NCBI GenBank assembly: GCA_030737875.1
Contig: CM060926.1
Location: 315,430,922 to 315,494,921, forward strand
From: Allium sativum
Taxonomy: Eukaryota; Streptophyta; Magnoliopsida; Asparagales; Amaryllidaceae
Length of the DNA: 64,000 nt
Direction: 5' to 3'
The stretch's first letter is position 1; every line of letters starts with the position of its first letter. The notes below the pieces were generated by a model. The model was not told the origin of the DNA. It worked only from the letters and a program-made list of their open reading frames with translations, and made no database searches. Positions 1 through 12,187 of this stretch are shown here, piece after piece. The position numbers were made by a program, and so were the translations under genes.

Positions 1-1340
1 TATTTAATGCATGCAGTGTACTAAGATGTGTAAATGAACGTACGAAGGTGTAAAATAAAAAATAATTCTCATGTCACAGTATATCTTTTATGTTCAAAGG
101 GGCTCTCCAGTAAAACGCCTACTCAAAACACAAAAATTGATTCTTTTTCGTGGAATGTAAAATTGATTCCATTACAATCCCGTATCAAATGGGTAAAGAA
201 ACGAATCAAACATCAGTTGCAATAACAGAGTAATGACTCGTTTGAATCAACTAAAATAAATTATTTTTTGACTTTTTCAAATTGAAAAACTATTCATTTT
301 CACTTTCGAAAAATCAAAAAATGATCTATATAAATCGATCCAAATGAGGATAGCACAATGCATCAAAGTTCAAAAGTACCAAATAGTTAACACACAACAA
401 TTGTATTATTTATTCATATGTTATGATATTAGTACGGACTGATTAATTTTATCAGTGCATATTAGCAACAAGAACTAAATATGAAACCTCAACATCAACG
501 AAGCAGGTAATCCAACAGCAGATGCAAAAACATAGATCACAGCCACAATAAGCTTGGCTAGATTCCAAAAACAGAGACCTTATCACCAAAGCATTTGACA
601 GGGAAACTGTGAAATTCTCCCTACCATAGAAAAGCAAAATCGAACACTAAGAGGAAATACCTAACTTCAGTGGTAGCCTAAGACATAAACAAGCAGCCCC
701 ATTCAATGGATGAACAACCTAAACCAAAAAACAAACAAATGTTCTATATTATGTTTTATATTTTCCATATTTATTGTTGTGCCAATCCAACACAAATTCT
801 TATTTTATGTAAATTTTTTTTCTCAACAATTTATTCATATAAACCACCATAAACAAAAATGAAACCAAATCATAATCCTAACTTAGTTGAGCTGCATTGA
901 TCTAAAACCAGTACCAAACTCAAGAGCTCATTGTGAATTTCGGATGGCACACATGAAGAGATCTGGGAAAACGATTAGAGTGTGACTCGAGCAGTTAGAT
1001 CTGAAAGTGGACGAAGGATTCAAGCATGACAGGAAGAAAGCACGAAGTTGCGCTGGAGAAATCGAGAAACTTACACACATGGATAGATAAAATGGAGGAG
1101 GCGATAAGTCTGGGTAAGAGAAAAAAAACGCTGGTGCTTTGGTCGAGATTCGTTTCTTGCTCAAGGATGATGTTGCGCGGTTTGCAAAGATTCTGTCTGA
1201 ATGTAATTTGAGATTTCACGGTGGTTGGGTTTGGAAATTAGGGTTGTATAGCAGAGACGAGAGGGAGTCCAAAATTAAAAAGAAATGTGGCCAGCGGGAA
1301 ATGAAATTTTGGAGGAAAGAGGAGCGGGAAGCTTAGAAAC
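1..1340. other. No recognised gene; possible interior of a CACTA element
   Basis: No convincing gene. Short open frames on both strands around 928-1336 show no domain or conserved motif. The 900-1340 stretch is less AT-rich than its surroundings, with a run like gcgggaaatgaaattttgg near 1298. This resembles in style the GC-richer segment at 16320-16430 inside the CACTA element described below. It could therefore be captured host sequence inside an element whose left end lies outside the window, but this is inference. Confidence 0.25.
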
Positions 1341-2161
1341 ACTGTGACCATTTGGGAAAATAAAAGTTTTTTTTTTTCAGTTTAAGAAAAGCTTCTAAAT
1401 TCACTTTCCGTTAATTATTTTATTCAACAGCGATTACTGATGGTTATTTGTAAATTATCAATCGTTAATTAAATATCCAATGTTAATTTTTTATGATTAA
1501 TTATTGATTTTTAATTATTAATTAGTAATAGAAATTATTTCATATTTCGAATTAATTATCAATTTGTATTCTTTATTAGTAATTATTATACATTAATATT
1601 TAGTTATTATTGATTAAGCATTTTTTATTTCATATTAATTTTGTTTATTGATTATTAATTATTTTAGTTATTATTGATTAAGCATTTTTTTATTTCATAG
1701 TAATTTTTAAAAAGTAACTATTATTTATTAATCATCAATTAAGAAGTTTTTATCTACTCATATAGTAATTTATAGTAATTTGTATTAATTTGTAAATTTA
1801 TTATTGAATATGAATTATTCTTAAATGTTAATATTACTAATTATTAAATATAAATTGTTATTAATATTTAATAGGTCCCTAATACAAGAAATAGAAAAAA
1901 GCGTTACTAAAAATAAGTTTAAACAACTTTCTAATTTAACTATTAATTATCAGAAATTAATTAGTATATATTAGTTATTACAACAGACAAAAAAGAAAAG
2001 TTGTGATATATATGTTTATTATAACAATGATTTTTTCACAGTTGTAAAAAAGATTTATTACAACAGTGCGTCTTGCACAGTTGTAAAAAAGCATTTATTA
2101 CAATTGTGCTTTTCGCACAGTTGTAAAATTAAAGTTGTAATATGGTGTTTTTATTGTAGTG
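1341..2161. mobile_element. Right end of a CACTA-type DNA transposon
   Basis: The stretch is extremely AT-rich and then, from about 2035, carries repeated acagttgtaaaaaagc-like subterminal motifs in both orientations. It ends in ggtgtttttattgtagtg, whose reverse complement begins CACTACAATAAAAA, the hallmark terminus of En/Spm (CACTA) transposons. The same organisation (AT-rich body, subterminal motifs, CACTA end) is seen at 17940-18927 and 23170-24164. The left end is outside the window, so the 3-bp target duplication (atg would be expected on the right) cannot be tested, and the inner boundary is approximate. No transposase frame is visible; probably a non-autonomous or partial copy. Confidence 0.55.
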
Positions 2162-2489
2162 ATGTCGAGTTGTGAAATCCACTAAGACGAGATGGAGGTT
2201 TTTGTGGTATTACAAATGTTTTTAAACTGTTAGGTTTACGTGGTGCAGCTCAGATGGTAGATGCATCTTTTGCAAGCGGTGCATTGTGTTTGTAATTGAG
2301 GTGTGATCGTAATCCTTTCAAATCGACTGTGGTGTATCTCGTTGCCTTGAAATCGAGGTTGGTTTTAACTGAGAGCAGATGTTGTTGAAAGAGATAAGTT
2401 GACTTGTTTGTGAATTGTTGGAGATATATGATACTTGAATCAAGGTGAAGTGTTTATTTTTTTATTCAAATATTTTGTGAAGAGGATGC
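2162..2489. other. Intergenic, nothing recognised
   Basis: Unique-looking moderately AT-rich sequence between the CACTA end and a simple repeat. No open frame, RNA gene or repeat was recognised. Confidence 0.3.
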
Positions 2490-2596
2490 AATCAATCAAT
2501 TGATTTGATTAATTGATTGATTGATTTGATTGATTAACTAATTAACTGACTAATTGATTTGATTGATCGATCGATTGATTGACTAATTGATTTTAT
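2490..2596. repeat. ATTGA/GATT simple repeat
   Basis: A run of imperfect 4- to 5-base units (attg, attga, tgatt, with atcgatcg interruptions). It includes atcaatcaattgatttgatt and later gattgatcgatcgattgatt, so parts can fold on themselves. Degenerate microsatellite; no coding potential. Confidence 0.8.
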
Positions 2597-2879
2597 CATT
2601 GAAGGAAAGAAATGAAAGTTTATATTCTAGAGATATTTTGAAGGGGCAATTTGGATATTTGCCGAGGTCTTCTATTCTCTATATATGCAGCCTTCTTGCG
2701 TTGATCGGGGGAATCAATCAGAAACCATGTAAACATATCTGGAGAGGAAGATGCAGGAATTTAGGCTGAGAGTAGTTATTCATATCTACTACTGAAAGAC
2801 GTAGATGGTACCTATAGATTGTCCAAGGGTTAGTCGTCGTTCTACATCGCTCTTCTGCTCCAACGTTATTTGTAGTCAT

Positions 2880-3530
2880 TAGGAATGGCAATGGGGCGGG
2901 TTGGGGCGGGTTTCTCGTGCCCCAGACCCGACCCGGACTTTTTAAACCCCGCCCCAGACCCGCCCCGTAGACCCGGTGCGGGTCTGGAATTTTGCCCCGT
3001 ACCCGAAACCCGTACGGGTCAGGGTAGACCCGACCCGCCCCGCGACCCGGTGATATTATGTTCTAGTGTACACAAATTTATATATTTATAATTTTTTATC
3101 ACTAAATGATAAATTATATTCATATTATAACGTGTTCACAATGACAAGAGAATATTATAAAATGAGTTGTAAGATAATTGTTCAAAATGTATGCATTTGT
3201 TATTATATGATTATCATTGATGCAACTTAATACAATGAAAATTTTATAGTTTGTCAATTGAAAGAATATAATATTCAAGTTATAACCATGTAAATCTAAG
3301 AAGATTAACAAGTAATAATTATAGTTATAAAGAGTTCGAATGATGTTTCGATCATGCGGGTCGGGTTGGGGCGGGTTAGCCATGCCCCAGACCCGACCCT
3401 AGACCCGGACCTCCAAAAGCGGGTCGCGGGTCTACCCGCCCCGAAGACCCTATGGGGCGGGTCTAAATGGGTCAAAACAGGGGCGGGTCAAGCGGGTTTG
3501 GACCCTAGACCCGCCCCATTGCCATCCCTA
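2880..3530. mobile_element. Non-autonomous hAT transposon (651 bp)
   Basis: Terminal inverted repeats of about 22 bp: the left end starts TAGGAATGGCAATGGGGCGG, and the right end read in reverse starts TAGGGATGGCAATGGGGCGG. The element is flanked by a perfect 8-bp direct repeat, gtagtcat (2872-2879 and 3531-3538). Eight-base duplications and TAGG-type ends identify the hAT superfamily. Both subterminal zones are very GC-rich, built from gggtc/gggcggg motifs and their complements, the likely transposase-binding arrays. The core (about 3060-3340) is AT-rich and non-coding. Open frames inside are low-complexity products of the GC repeats. There is no transposase, so it must be mobilised in trans. 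Confidence 0.92.
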
Positions 3531-3538
3531 GTAGTCAT

Positions 3539-4865
3539 CTAGATATTCTTTGTCTATCTCAATAAAGTTATTGATTCAATTGTATTTTGTTTATTTTTGG
3601 TTTTAATCCATTGAGTGTAAAAAAAATGTTTTTGGTGACTCAATAAAAAAGGTGGTTGGGTGGAATATTTGTGGATTGTTATTATTTCCAATCTATCGTG
3701 TTGTTATTTTCAATCAAATTCATCTTCAAGTGATTGAGCAAAAAAGATCCTGTTTTTTCTGGGTATTCTGTCTTTTTCGCTGCGCACAAAACCCCAACAT
3801 GGATAACTCTAAACAATGGATCGCTATGGTATGGATCACAATCAAACCTTAGTCATGCACAAGTCTAGGTCAGACCTTTAATTCAGTGGTCCAACTGTAA
3901 ATTGTGCCTAATTGAACTACAGTTCTTTCATTTTCCCATTCTTTCTCATCGTGTAATTCTTTCGCATTATCATCCTTTGTATTGATTTGAAAATTTTATA
4001 TCGCAAAAATTATCATTTCAAAATCTAAACAAAAAAGTATATTACTTCTTTTTTCACCGTTGCAAGCTCCTCCAAAAGTACCCCAAGATTACTCAAGTTT
4101 GCCATCGCTAAACTTGTTTCATTGTTGTGCACCGCTACCATGTGTATAACTATAGTTGTGCTAATAGAGTTATGCACGGCAACAATACACAGCTTCAGTT
4201 TCAAACTTGAAGATCATTTATAGCTTGTTCATGTATTTTATTTTAATATTTTTGCATTTGACTTATGATTAAATTTGTAAATATTAAGAAAATAATCCAG
4301 GGTTTTGAAGACTACTGACCGAAGAATCAAAATAAATCTTGAGTCGATATGGTTCGACTCATTATTTAAAAATTATGCATGTGTGTAAAACAATCAAATC
4401 ATAAAATGCATCCACTTTTGTCCATGTACATTATCATGTTTGTGTATTTATTAATGTAGGAAAATTTGAAGTCTAAATATAAACTAGTATAGCCTTTGTA
4501 CATCCAACTTTAGATATATATCACACGGTGTAAGAAAAAAGATAAAGAAAAAAGGACTATCTTTATTTTGATGTCACGTTTAATTTTTTTTTTTTTTTTT
4601 ATAAACAATGCTATAGCATATGATAAAAAGGTGTAGAACTTTAAAAACCTGAGCCACTAAGCATTAAAATCTTAGTACTTATTTCTATTAAACTAGCAAT
4701 GACCATAGTCTGATCCTATATTTTTACATTAAAAGATTATTCCTAATAGTCTCGAACATGCAATGGGGAAAAAAAGAAAAGAAAGGAGAATTGCGTTGAT
4801 AATTTTCGTTCTCCATTGAATAATTTACATCAGCTTAATTACATGTATGCATTTAATATGAGATA
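3539..4865. other. Intergenic, no feature recognised
   Basis: About 1.3 kb of AT-rich sequence downstream of the HPAT gene. It holds a T-run near 4585-4602 and no convincing gene or element. The homologous segment at 36565 does not extend into it. Confidence 0.4.
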
Positions 4866-5109
4866 TAGTTGTAGCAGGCTTTACCTTCATTTGCCAATCA
4901 TATAATAATATTTCAATTTCTCATGTAATTTCATGAACATCATCAGTATGATTACACAGCCGAAAGTATGATTGAACGGTTTGCCTAATCCAGCGATTCC
5001 ATTACAAATACTACTAAAAAAAAGTGATGCTGCCTGTATTAAAAGTTTCAAAGAACGGCTCTTATTGTATATATGCATATCTATGCTCTTTCAGATGAAA
5101 CAGGAACCG

Positions 5110-8100
5110 TCATTGTCTCCAGATATCCCAATCAGGTATGTTAGCTACAGCCTCATTCATCTTTTTAATTAATGTAACCTGCAAAACCAGTCATTGGTGC
5201 ATTATGCATGGTTTCTTGTAAACATTTGAGGGATGGGATAACCATACATGAGACATATACACCCAGAATGGATTAAAATATAATGTGAACTCAAACATGC
5301 TCCTTTAATTAAAAGATATGCCACTAACAAAGGATGCGAACTTTAACCATAAGCTTTTCGAAATAAATTAAATGGCATACCACACTCTCAGGAACTCCAG
5401 GTGGGGGTAAGGAATAATTTCCAGAAAATGGCCGATCCTCGTAGGATCTTTTGTCGAAACTCCATTCTCCAGTTCTCCCATAAGTTAGATTGTCCTTAAG
5501 AATAACTTATTCTATATAAGTTTAAACTACATAGACGGCAAAGAATATAAATAATGAATGTACACATACCTTCGGCGGATAAGGATAAGGATAAGTATAA
5601 TGAATTATAGATGCATTTCCCACTTTTTTATCCCATGGAGGCTGAAATAGAACATTAAGGTGATAATTACATATTATTCGTAATTAACCAAACATTTACA
5701 TATTAGCCAGCTCATATTACCTCAACCATGAAGCGCTGTTTGTACAGCTTATGTTTTACATCATGCAAAGCACTGGCCACTGCATAAGCAAACCTGTTTG
5801 GTTGATTTAAGAAAGGAAGGGGTAGTCAATGAAGAAATTAAATTGCAAAACATTAATAAAAAAATAAATTATGATTAGCGAGGTCACATTTCTAATATCC
5901 ACCCAAATCCTTCGTCTGCTTCCGCATCTAGTTTCATTTGCAATGAGATCATCATCCAAGTTGGAGCAATCTTTCTGAGCAAGGACTGCATGCAGATTAA
6001 AAGAAATATATTTTATCTCCATGAACACCAACATGAAAAACAACTTTTCCTTTTTCTACATTTTATATTTATTTATTTTTATTTTTTAATTAGGAGAGCA
6101 TCTTGATTTTGCTAGCTAGTGAGTAATTTGACTAACATAGTTTCGTTACATGAACTTGTCATCGAACAGACTAGCTTATTATAGGTAACAAACCTTTGTC
6201 ATTGTCTTATGCGACTATTCACTCAATTCGAATTCATGATTCTGAAGAACAATCAGTCCTTAGGAGGAAAAAAAAGTAGTAGGACTTAAAAGTTGGTATC
6301 CATTTGGAGGTGAAATAATTTAAGGTGGAACAAAATACACAAACTAACAATAGTATGTTAATCTTACATACACACCTTGTTGATAATTACAGGAGAGTTG
6401 CCAATGGGTTGAACATTGGTAACTGGACCCTTGTCTTCTGGGTAATATTTTCTTATAATTCTTTTGGCTTCTGAGGAAGGCCTCATGTAAAAAAAATAGT
6501 ATGCTGCTGGATGATCATCCCGGGATAAGTTTGGTAAAGGATTCACAAATAGATGGTCCGGTTCAGACATTAATATGTATCTGCAACCAAAATGCCTGAA
6601 TTACTTCTTGGAGATATTAATTAAAGTAAAATGTAAGTAAAGAAATCAATTGTAGTAAAGATACCCACTCTTCCACGATATTTGCCTTTTCCAGCCACTG
6701 CACAAACGCCCAAGGCCTATGCAGTACAATATACCCCTAGTAACATTCATACAAATGAATGAGTAAAAATAGCATTTAATGTAGTCAACAAACTAATGCC
6801 CATATAGACCAGAATTAACCACCATATGTACGTAGTTTAAACTGAATAATGTTTTTATATGTGGCAGCAACATCTTTATTGCAAAAAATAACAAAATGAG
6901 AAGCAAAATGTAACAAAATAACAATTTTTTGATAATAATTCAGAGTATGGGAAGGGTCATATCTTGCAATATTTGTATCTAAAGCGGATTTATTCTGATA
7001 TCCTGTGTTGTCCAATATATTATAGTCCTCTCTTTCGTTTGATGTTCATAGTAATCAACATCTCAACTATATAGAACACCAGTGGTTACAAAAAAAATCA
7101 TAACCACCATATTGCCTTGTAACCATTCTGACTGTTGCTTCATTAACTTTTCCTTTCACATGGTAATTGAAATACGAAAACAACACAATAACAACCTACA
7201 ATTTGTTTATTCCATATTTGGAAAATCATTTAATTTCATTGCAAAGTAATGTTGTGCTTCAGAACAAGTGATAAGTTTGATTTTGAAACTATTAAGTACA
7301 TGGAGGAAACCTCCATTATAGTAATATATGTTACAAAATATTTCATTAGCTATGTATCTCTTTTAAAATTGTAAATAGGGTTCAATTTCTATATTAAAAT
7401 TGTACGTAGTTTACTAAATCATAGTCATTTTTTATTATATAAAACAGTAAATTGTGACGTGCGCGCACATATACACACATAGAATAAATGGATGAATTTC
7501 AAAGGGGACACGAGACACCGGTTTTGCCACAACTCAATTCCTCTCTGTCCTTAAATTACCCGTCATCATGTGTCCATTTGATATCATCCCTTTATCAATA
7601 AATCATTCACCTTTTGTGTGATACGGTGGTTCCTACAAGCTAATCATATTACGGTGACTGAAGGGGATGATACCGAAAGTAACGGCATAAATGTATCAAT
7701 GCAATTCAATCAGACTGTATAACAGATAGACAAATGCGCAACTTCAGAAAAGAAGTGAAAGCAAACTCACTCTATCGACACCAGAGGGTAGTGGCTGAAC
7801 TACAAAAGTAGGAATTTCATTCATCAACTTGTCAGGCTCCCCACTATGCAAAATTCTAGTAAACCCTCCCATTTCTGAACCTTCCAAATCCTTCATTTTC
7901 TTGTACCAGTAATATGCTATTCTACACTGCCACTGGGCATAAACATGACTGGTAGTCGTTACTGCCACATGGAATGGTCTGCGAGTCCGCTCCAACTGTT
8001 TCGAATTATCGAGACTTTCGGTCACCGGATCATTGGTTTTCACATCCAGGCTGTTGGAACTTTCCATGGATGATGGGCAATATTGCAGGATTGATAATGT

Positions 8101-8175
8101 TAATAGGCGATATGTCAAAATCATAGAAAAGCTTGAAACTAATATGAGCAGAATCATAGTTTTTAGGTTTATCAT
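5110..8175 (-). CDS. HPAT: Hydroxyproline O-arabinosyltransferase (HPAT/RDN1 family), 8 exons
   Basis: Golgi type II membrane glycosyltransferase that adds arabinose to hydroxyproline of cell-wall extensins and CLE signalling peptides. Exons in gene order: 8175-7771, 6736-6669, 6580-6376, 5985-5888, 5793-5721, 5641-5570, 5494-5381, 5178-5110. All introns are GT-AG, phases join, and the spliced frame is 367 codons plus TGA, the usual family length. I see an N-terminal membrane anchor (about residues 7-30), WQCRIAYYWYKK, MGGFTRILHSG, RPWAFVQWLE, SEPDH (163-167, the DXD-like sugar-nucleotide motif), GPVTNVQPIGNSPVI, IAPTWM, HYTY and GEWSFDKRSY. The start is ATG 8175: the frame runs upstream to an in-frame TGA beyond 8220 with no other ATG. 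No broken residue was noticed. A defective duplicate lies at 36831-39759. The function of this particular paralogue (peptide versus extensin substrate) is not resolvable here. Confidence 0.95.
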
Positions 8176-8330
8176 CCTCTGTATGACAAGGAGATTCCTG
8201 AGAAAATGATTTTCAATCAAAAGACAAGGGGTATTTCGAAGTTCAAAAAATAACTTCTAATTCTTTTGACAAAGCAGTGTGGATGAAGCAGATCTGATAA
8301 TGAATTCAAATGTATAGTAGAAAATTTATT

Positions 8331-8341
8331 GAGCTATATAA
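8331..8341 (-). promoter_or_regulatory. Candidate TATA box of the HPAT gene
   Basis: On the minus strand this reads TTATATAGCTC, about 155 bases upstream of the chosen ATG. That leaves a plausible 5' leader of roughly 120 bases. It is the best TATA-like match near the start, but the sequence is AT-rich and a chance match is possible. Confidence 0.35.
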
Positions 8342-9005
8342 TTATGCATATAGAAAAGGGAAACAGACAGAAATAACGCGGAAAGGTAGAATGGACTAAA
8401 CATAGGATACATGAACTGAATTAATGCATAATATGATCTGGTTAATACTTATTAATTTAAATCATCACATAAAAGAATACAGATACATGCTTTAAGACCT
8501 GCAATACTATTAATGCTTTAAAACTTCTCCTAACATGCTAGGGTTTGTAATCGGCTGAAGCCTCTGATTATTTTATGTTTGTTTCATTTCTTACTGAAAG
8601 ATTCAACAAATCATTGTTATTATGATGTCTCATAGTAAACAAGCGTGACATCCATATAAATTTAGTTTCCATTCAGACATTAATAGTTACACTTGTAGAA
8701 CATACATTACTATTCGAGTGATCCATTTCTACAAATTGTTGTAAAATTTTCAATAATTTGTTTTGGGATTTGGGTTTGTTATGAAGAGGGAAGAAAGAAG
8801 GAAGGGGAAAATTGATGTGTCCCACGTCACGGTAATGAAAGGAGAAAGCAAGCATATCAATAGTTTTTCAAGTGGATGTAGAGGTCTTGGGGCACCAAAA
8901 TGTTTGCTATGTTGTGAGGAGGGAGATCATCCATCACCATACCACACACATGCACCGCCGTCCGATCGAACCGGACTGGGTATGGGTTTTGGGTTACATA
9001 GAATT

Positions 9006-9819
9006 AATTCTTCTTCTTCTTTGTTCCAAATTCTACACCACTGCCATTGCAGAATTTAATTTCTCCTTTCCTCTTCGTTCTTATCTTAGCTTGCATCATC
9101 ACTGATCAAAAATCAAAGTGTTGTCAATCGGATTAAATTAGTACAAGCCTTGAATCCGATTATGCCATTCGAAGGCTTTACTGAATCATGAAAGTTGATA
9201 ATTCGATGATCCATTTGTACATATTGGGTTGAACTATTATCTGAAAGAATTTATTTTATAGATCCTTAAAGTATGAAGTACGACAATCATCTTCCTCCAA
9301 TAGTCTCAAACCGCAAAATTCCCCAACAAATTTTCAGATAATAACATCAACCATTGAAGGTTCGAGCTCTACAAGTGATGAATCAGCATTTTACTCGTTT
9401 GGAGCGATTTGATGGTGACAATTTCACTCTTTGGCAAGAGACTATGAATTTTTTTATCAACATCAAATTGTTCTACATCTTGGAAGACAGATTGAAAGTG
9501 ATACTGGAGGAAATTGATAACGAGGATGACGCTTTAAAGACAAAACGTGCAAAGCGCAAAGAGGACGATTTTTTATGCAGATGGCACATCCTGAATGCAT
9601 TGTCTACTTCTTCTTCCTCCTAAATTTTGCACCAAAGCCATTGCAACATCCAAAAAATGTTGCAAATTTTCTGATTTGCAACACTAATAAACTGCTACAG
9701 AATTTGATTTCTTCTTTCCTCTTCGTTCTTATCTTAACTTGCATTATCAGTGATCAAAAATCAAAGTGTTCTCAGTTGGATCAAATTAGTACAAACCTTG
9801 AATCCGAATACGCTGTTCG
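9006..9819 (+). mobile_element. Copia retrotransposon 5' region, locally duplicated
   Basis: Holds the leader and start of gag of a Ty1/copia element with no recognisable LTR or primer site. The gag frame from the ATG at 9378 matches the gag at 19138 (MNQHFTRLERFDG, then YILEDRL and DNEDDALK). It breaks off at ILNALST (about 9608), where the sequence restarts with a second copy of the leader: 9609-9819 repeats 9006-9170, including ctcttcgttcttatctta and gatcaaaaatcaaagtg. This second leader is cut at 9819 by the CACTA element and resumes at 18928. The copia element thus has a local duplication of about 600 bp at its 5' side. Confidence 0.7.
9378..9608 (+). pseudogene. Copia gag N-terminal fragment (copy A)
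   Basis: Gag-polyprotein fragment of the copia type: about 77 residues corresponding to the first quarter of the gag at 19138. It is truncated at the ILNALST junction and followed by unrelated leader sequence giving SSSS and a stop. Non-functional. Confidence 0.7.
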
Positions 9820-10330
9820 CACTACAACAAAAAATACTTTTCGCAACAGGAAATATTTGTTGCATAGACCAATTGCAACAGACCCGCGCCTGTTGGTATA
9901 GCCGAAGTTGTAAAAAGTTCACATCATTTTCCGTCTGTTGCAATAAGATGTTGCGGTATACTTTTTTGCAACAGGATATTGCTGTTGCAACAGATACTTT
10001 TTGCAACGGTTATTTCCTATTGCGGTAGATTTTTTGCAACAGGCTTTTGCTGTTGCAACAAATCCTTTTGCAACAGTATATGCTCGTTGCAATAGATTTA
10101 CAAATCTGTTAAAAAAACAACTTATAGATACGACATATTAAATGTATTTATTTTAGTAAGTATATATCACAGAATGAAATAAACAAATAAAAATTGTATT
10201 CTAACAAAGTTATAATAGTACAAATGATTGCAACAAAAATTTCTACAATTTTCAAACACCATTCATGTATAACAATTTCTTCTTTCGCACAACACATTTT
10301 TTTCGAATAGAGTTATTCTACTCATATTTC

Positions 10331-10776
10331 TGTTGAAACTGAGAAGAGAAGGAATTAATATGGAGGAGGAATACTTATTTTACGAGGAGGATACTTTCAA
10401 TTAATGGAGGAGAAATTCTTTCTTCGATTTCCTTTCAACACTTCCTTACTAATTTTTTCTTTTCCCTCATCTCACTTTTTCCTCTCACTCCCTCTCTTAC
10501 AACTCACAAAATGACCACCCATACTTATATAGTGGTCTACATGATCTTACAACTCAATAGAAACCTTTTCATCAATAGACAAAACCCTCAACGAACTGAC
10601 ACACCATTAATTGACTTGACCCTTTACCAATAAACATTACTTAGACACAAACTTTAACATGACTCTTAATACATAAAAGACACGTCACTAATTAACATGA
10701 CACTTGACTCATAAAAAGACACATGACTCTTCATTTTTTTTCATTTCCCACTGACATATTTAAAGTTTACCCAACA
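10331..10776 (-). repeat. 3' LTR of the gag-only element
   Basis: 446 bp, TGTTG...CAACA on either strand. Collinear with 12188-12592 with scattered substitutions and about 40 bp of net length difference, mostly a pyrimidine-rich stretch near 10430-10460 missing from the other copy. Confidence 0.88.
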
Positions 10777-12102
10777 AAACTCCCCAGTAAACTTTAAATG
10801 TTTTAGTCTTTCGGGGCAGTTTGTATACTTCTGAAATATCCGCCTTGCCTTCTTTCTTGTTCCTTTTCCCACTCGTTTGAAAGCAACTCCAATTCAGTAT
10901 TTCTTTTTCTCTCTTCCTATTTGAAATTTGATCGCATTTGTCAAAAATTGAATTTTTAACTGGTTGATTCCAACATTTGTCAGTTCCAAACATACCCAAT
11001 ATCTCAGCTGCCTGTTCAAAACCCACATCCTTTTCTATAATGTTTTTCATCGCAGTAGAGCTCTCACTGACCTTTGGACCTTCTGAATCACCCTCATCTA
11101 TGGTGTTCTTATTATTCACATCATAACTTTCATGACCTGAAGACTGTTGTGTTTTCTCTTCTATGCCAGCTACTATGTCGGAGCTCTTATCATACTCTTG
11201 AACCTCTAAAACACCTACTTTCTTTTTCTCCTTCTTCTGTTTCGTCTCAAGTATACCAACATTTTGATCATCTTTATCACATATATCTATTTCCACTTCA
11301 GCTGAATTAAGGGAATTCGATGCCTTTTTAGCATCACAACTCTCAATCTTCTTCTTCATACTACTGCTCTTCTTCATGTCGGCATCAACCAGATTCACGC
11401 TCTTTTCGGCGAAGAGATCTAAAACTGCCATCTCTTTCCTTCTCCTCCGCTTTTTGTCAGAACCGAGATTATCATGTTCAGAATCTTCTTCTGATTCATC
11501 AAATTTCTCTTCATCCTTTTCCTTTTCAGCTTCCTCTTTTTCGCTCTTCCCTTCGTGCTTGTCTTTGTCTTTCGCTCTATTCTTCTCTTTCTTCTCCTTA
11601 ACATCGCCTTCTCCATTTTCATTTCCTTCGCTTTTACCTTTCCTTTCTTTCTCATCCTTTACTTCCTACATTTCAGCTTCAGCATCGTTTTCCTCAACCT
11701 TTTGTGTTTCACTGTTGTCCTCCTAAACCTCGTCCTCTTTTTTACCTTCTTTCATTACTGATGCAGCATTCTTTCCCATCACCACCTATTTGAATTTTTC
11801 GACATCTTCTTCATCATATTCTTCAACTTCCTCTTCATCTTCTCCTTTGTCATCCTTTCCATACATCTCTTTTAATAATTCCCACGAATCTTTTTCTGTT
11901 TTTTCTCCAATAATATGACTACATGCTACTCCATCGACGTTCTCACACACCACAACACGAGCACTATGGTCTTTCTATCTCAAGCTCGTAAACACTTCAC
12001 TTTCTTTCTCCGTCATGTTTTTAACATCTTTTGGCCATTCGTAGCTACTCTCAACAATCTCCCATAATCCTTTGGAGATTAACTCTTCTTTTTTTCCATT
12101 AC
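10760..12102 (-). pseudogene. Gag-like frame fused to a Lys/Glu-rich domain
   Basis: One reading frame can be followed for about 447 codons, broken only by four TAG codons (first bases at 11977, 11788, 11725 and 11668 on the minus strand). The N-terminal part resembles copia-type gag (LISKGLWEIVES, then KDSWELLKEMYG). The middle is almost all Lys, Glu and Asp, ending in a basic KKRRRRKEM. The last 223 residues (ATG 11431) are uninterrupted, hydrophilic, and begin MAVLDLFAEKS. The frame reads through the polypurine tract and stops with TAA seven codons later, inside the 3' LTR. I do not recognise the charged part; a captured nuclear-protein fragment or an element-specific gag extension are both possible. 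No start codon is evident at the gag end, so the 5' limit is approximate. Confidence 0.65.
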
Positions 12103-12172
12103 TCTATTGTTTAAATTTTTTTTTTGTGAGAACATATGACATACGGAATAGAAATCCCATTATTTCGACCTA

Positions 12173-12184
12173 GCTCTGATACCA
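12173..12184 (-). promoter_or_regulatory. Primer-binding site (initiator Met tRNA)
   Basis: TGGTATCAGAGC on the minus strand, three bases from the 5' LTR. It is identical to the first twelve bases of the site at 27707 in the gypsy element. Confidence 0.88.
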
Positions 12185-12187
12185 ATT

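Larger units (their letters stand above)
4866..8953. repeat. Segmental duplication, copy 1 (intact HPAT)
   Basis: This segment is matched along its length by 36565-40538 in the same orientation, introns and upstream flank included. The homology starts at tagttgtagca in both copies and stops abruptly near accacacacatgc (here) and accacacacgcatg (copy 2). Indels are mostly intronic; for example copy 2 lacks about 130 bp around 6780-6900. Because introns are shared, the copy arose at the DNA level and not by retroposition. Confidence 0.85.

Noticed and set aside
2885..3542. Pro/Gly/Arg-rich frames
   Set aside because: Products of the GC-rich subterminal repeats of the hAT element.
7744..8220. 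HPAT first exon starting at 8220 and ending at 7744
   Set aside because: Position 8220 is TTG, not ATG; the first ATG is 8175. The exon ends at 7771 with a GTGAGT donor, so the last residues of that frame are intronic.
11419..11655. Lys/Arg-rich 78-codon frame on the minus strand
   Set aside because: It is an alternative frame of the Lys/Glu-rich region; the frame continuous with gag and with the 223-codon stretch is the coding one.
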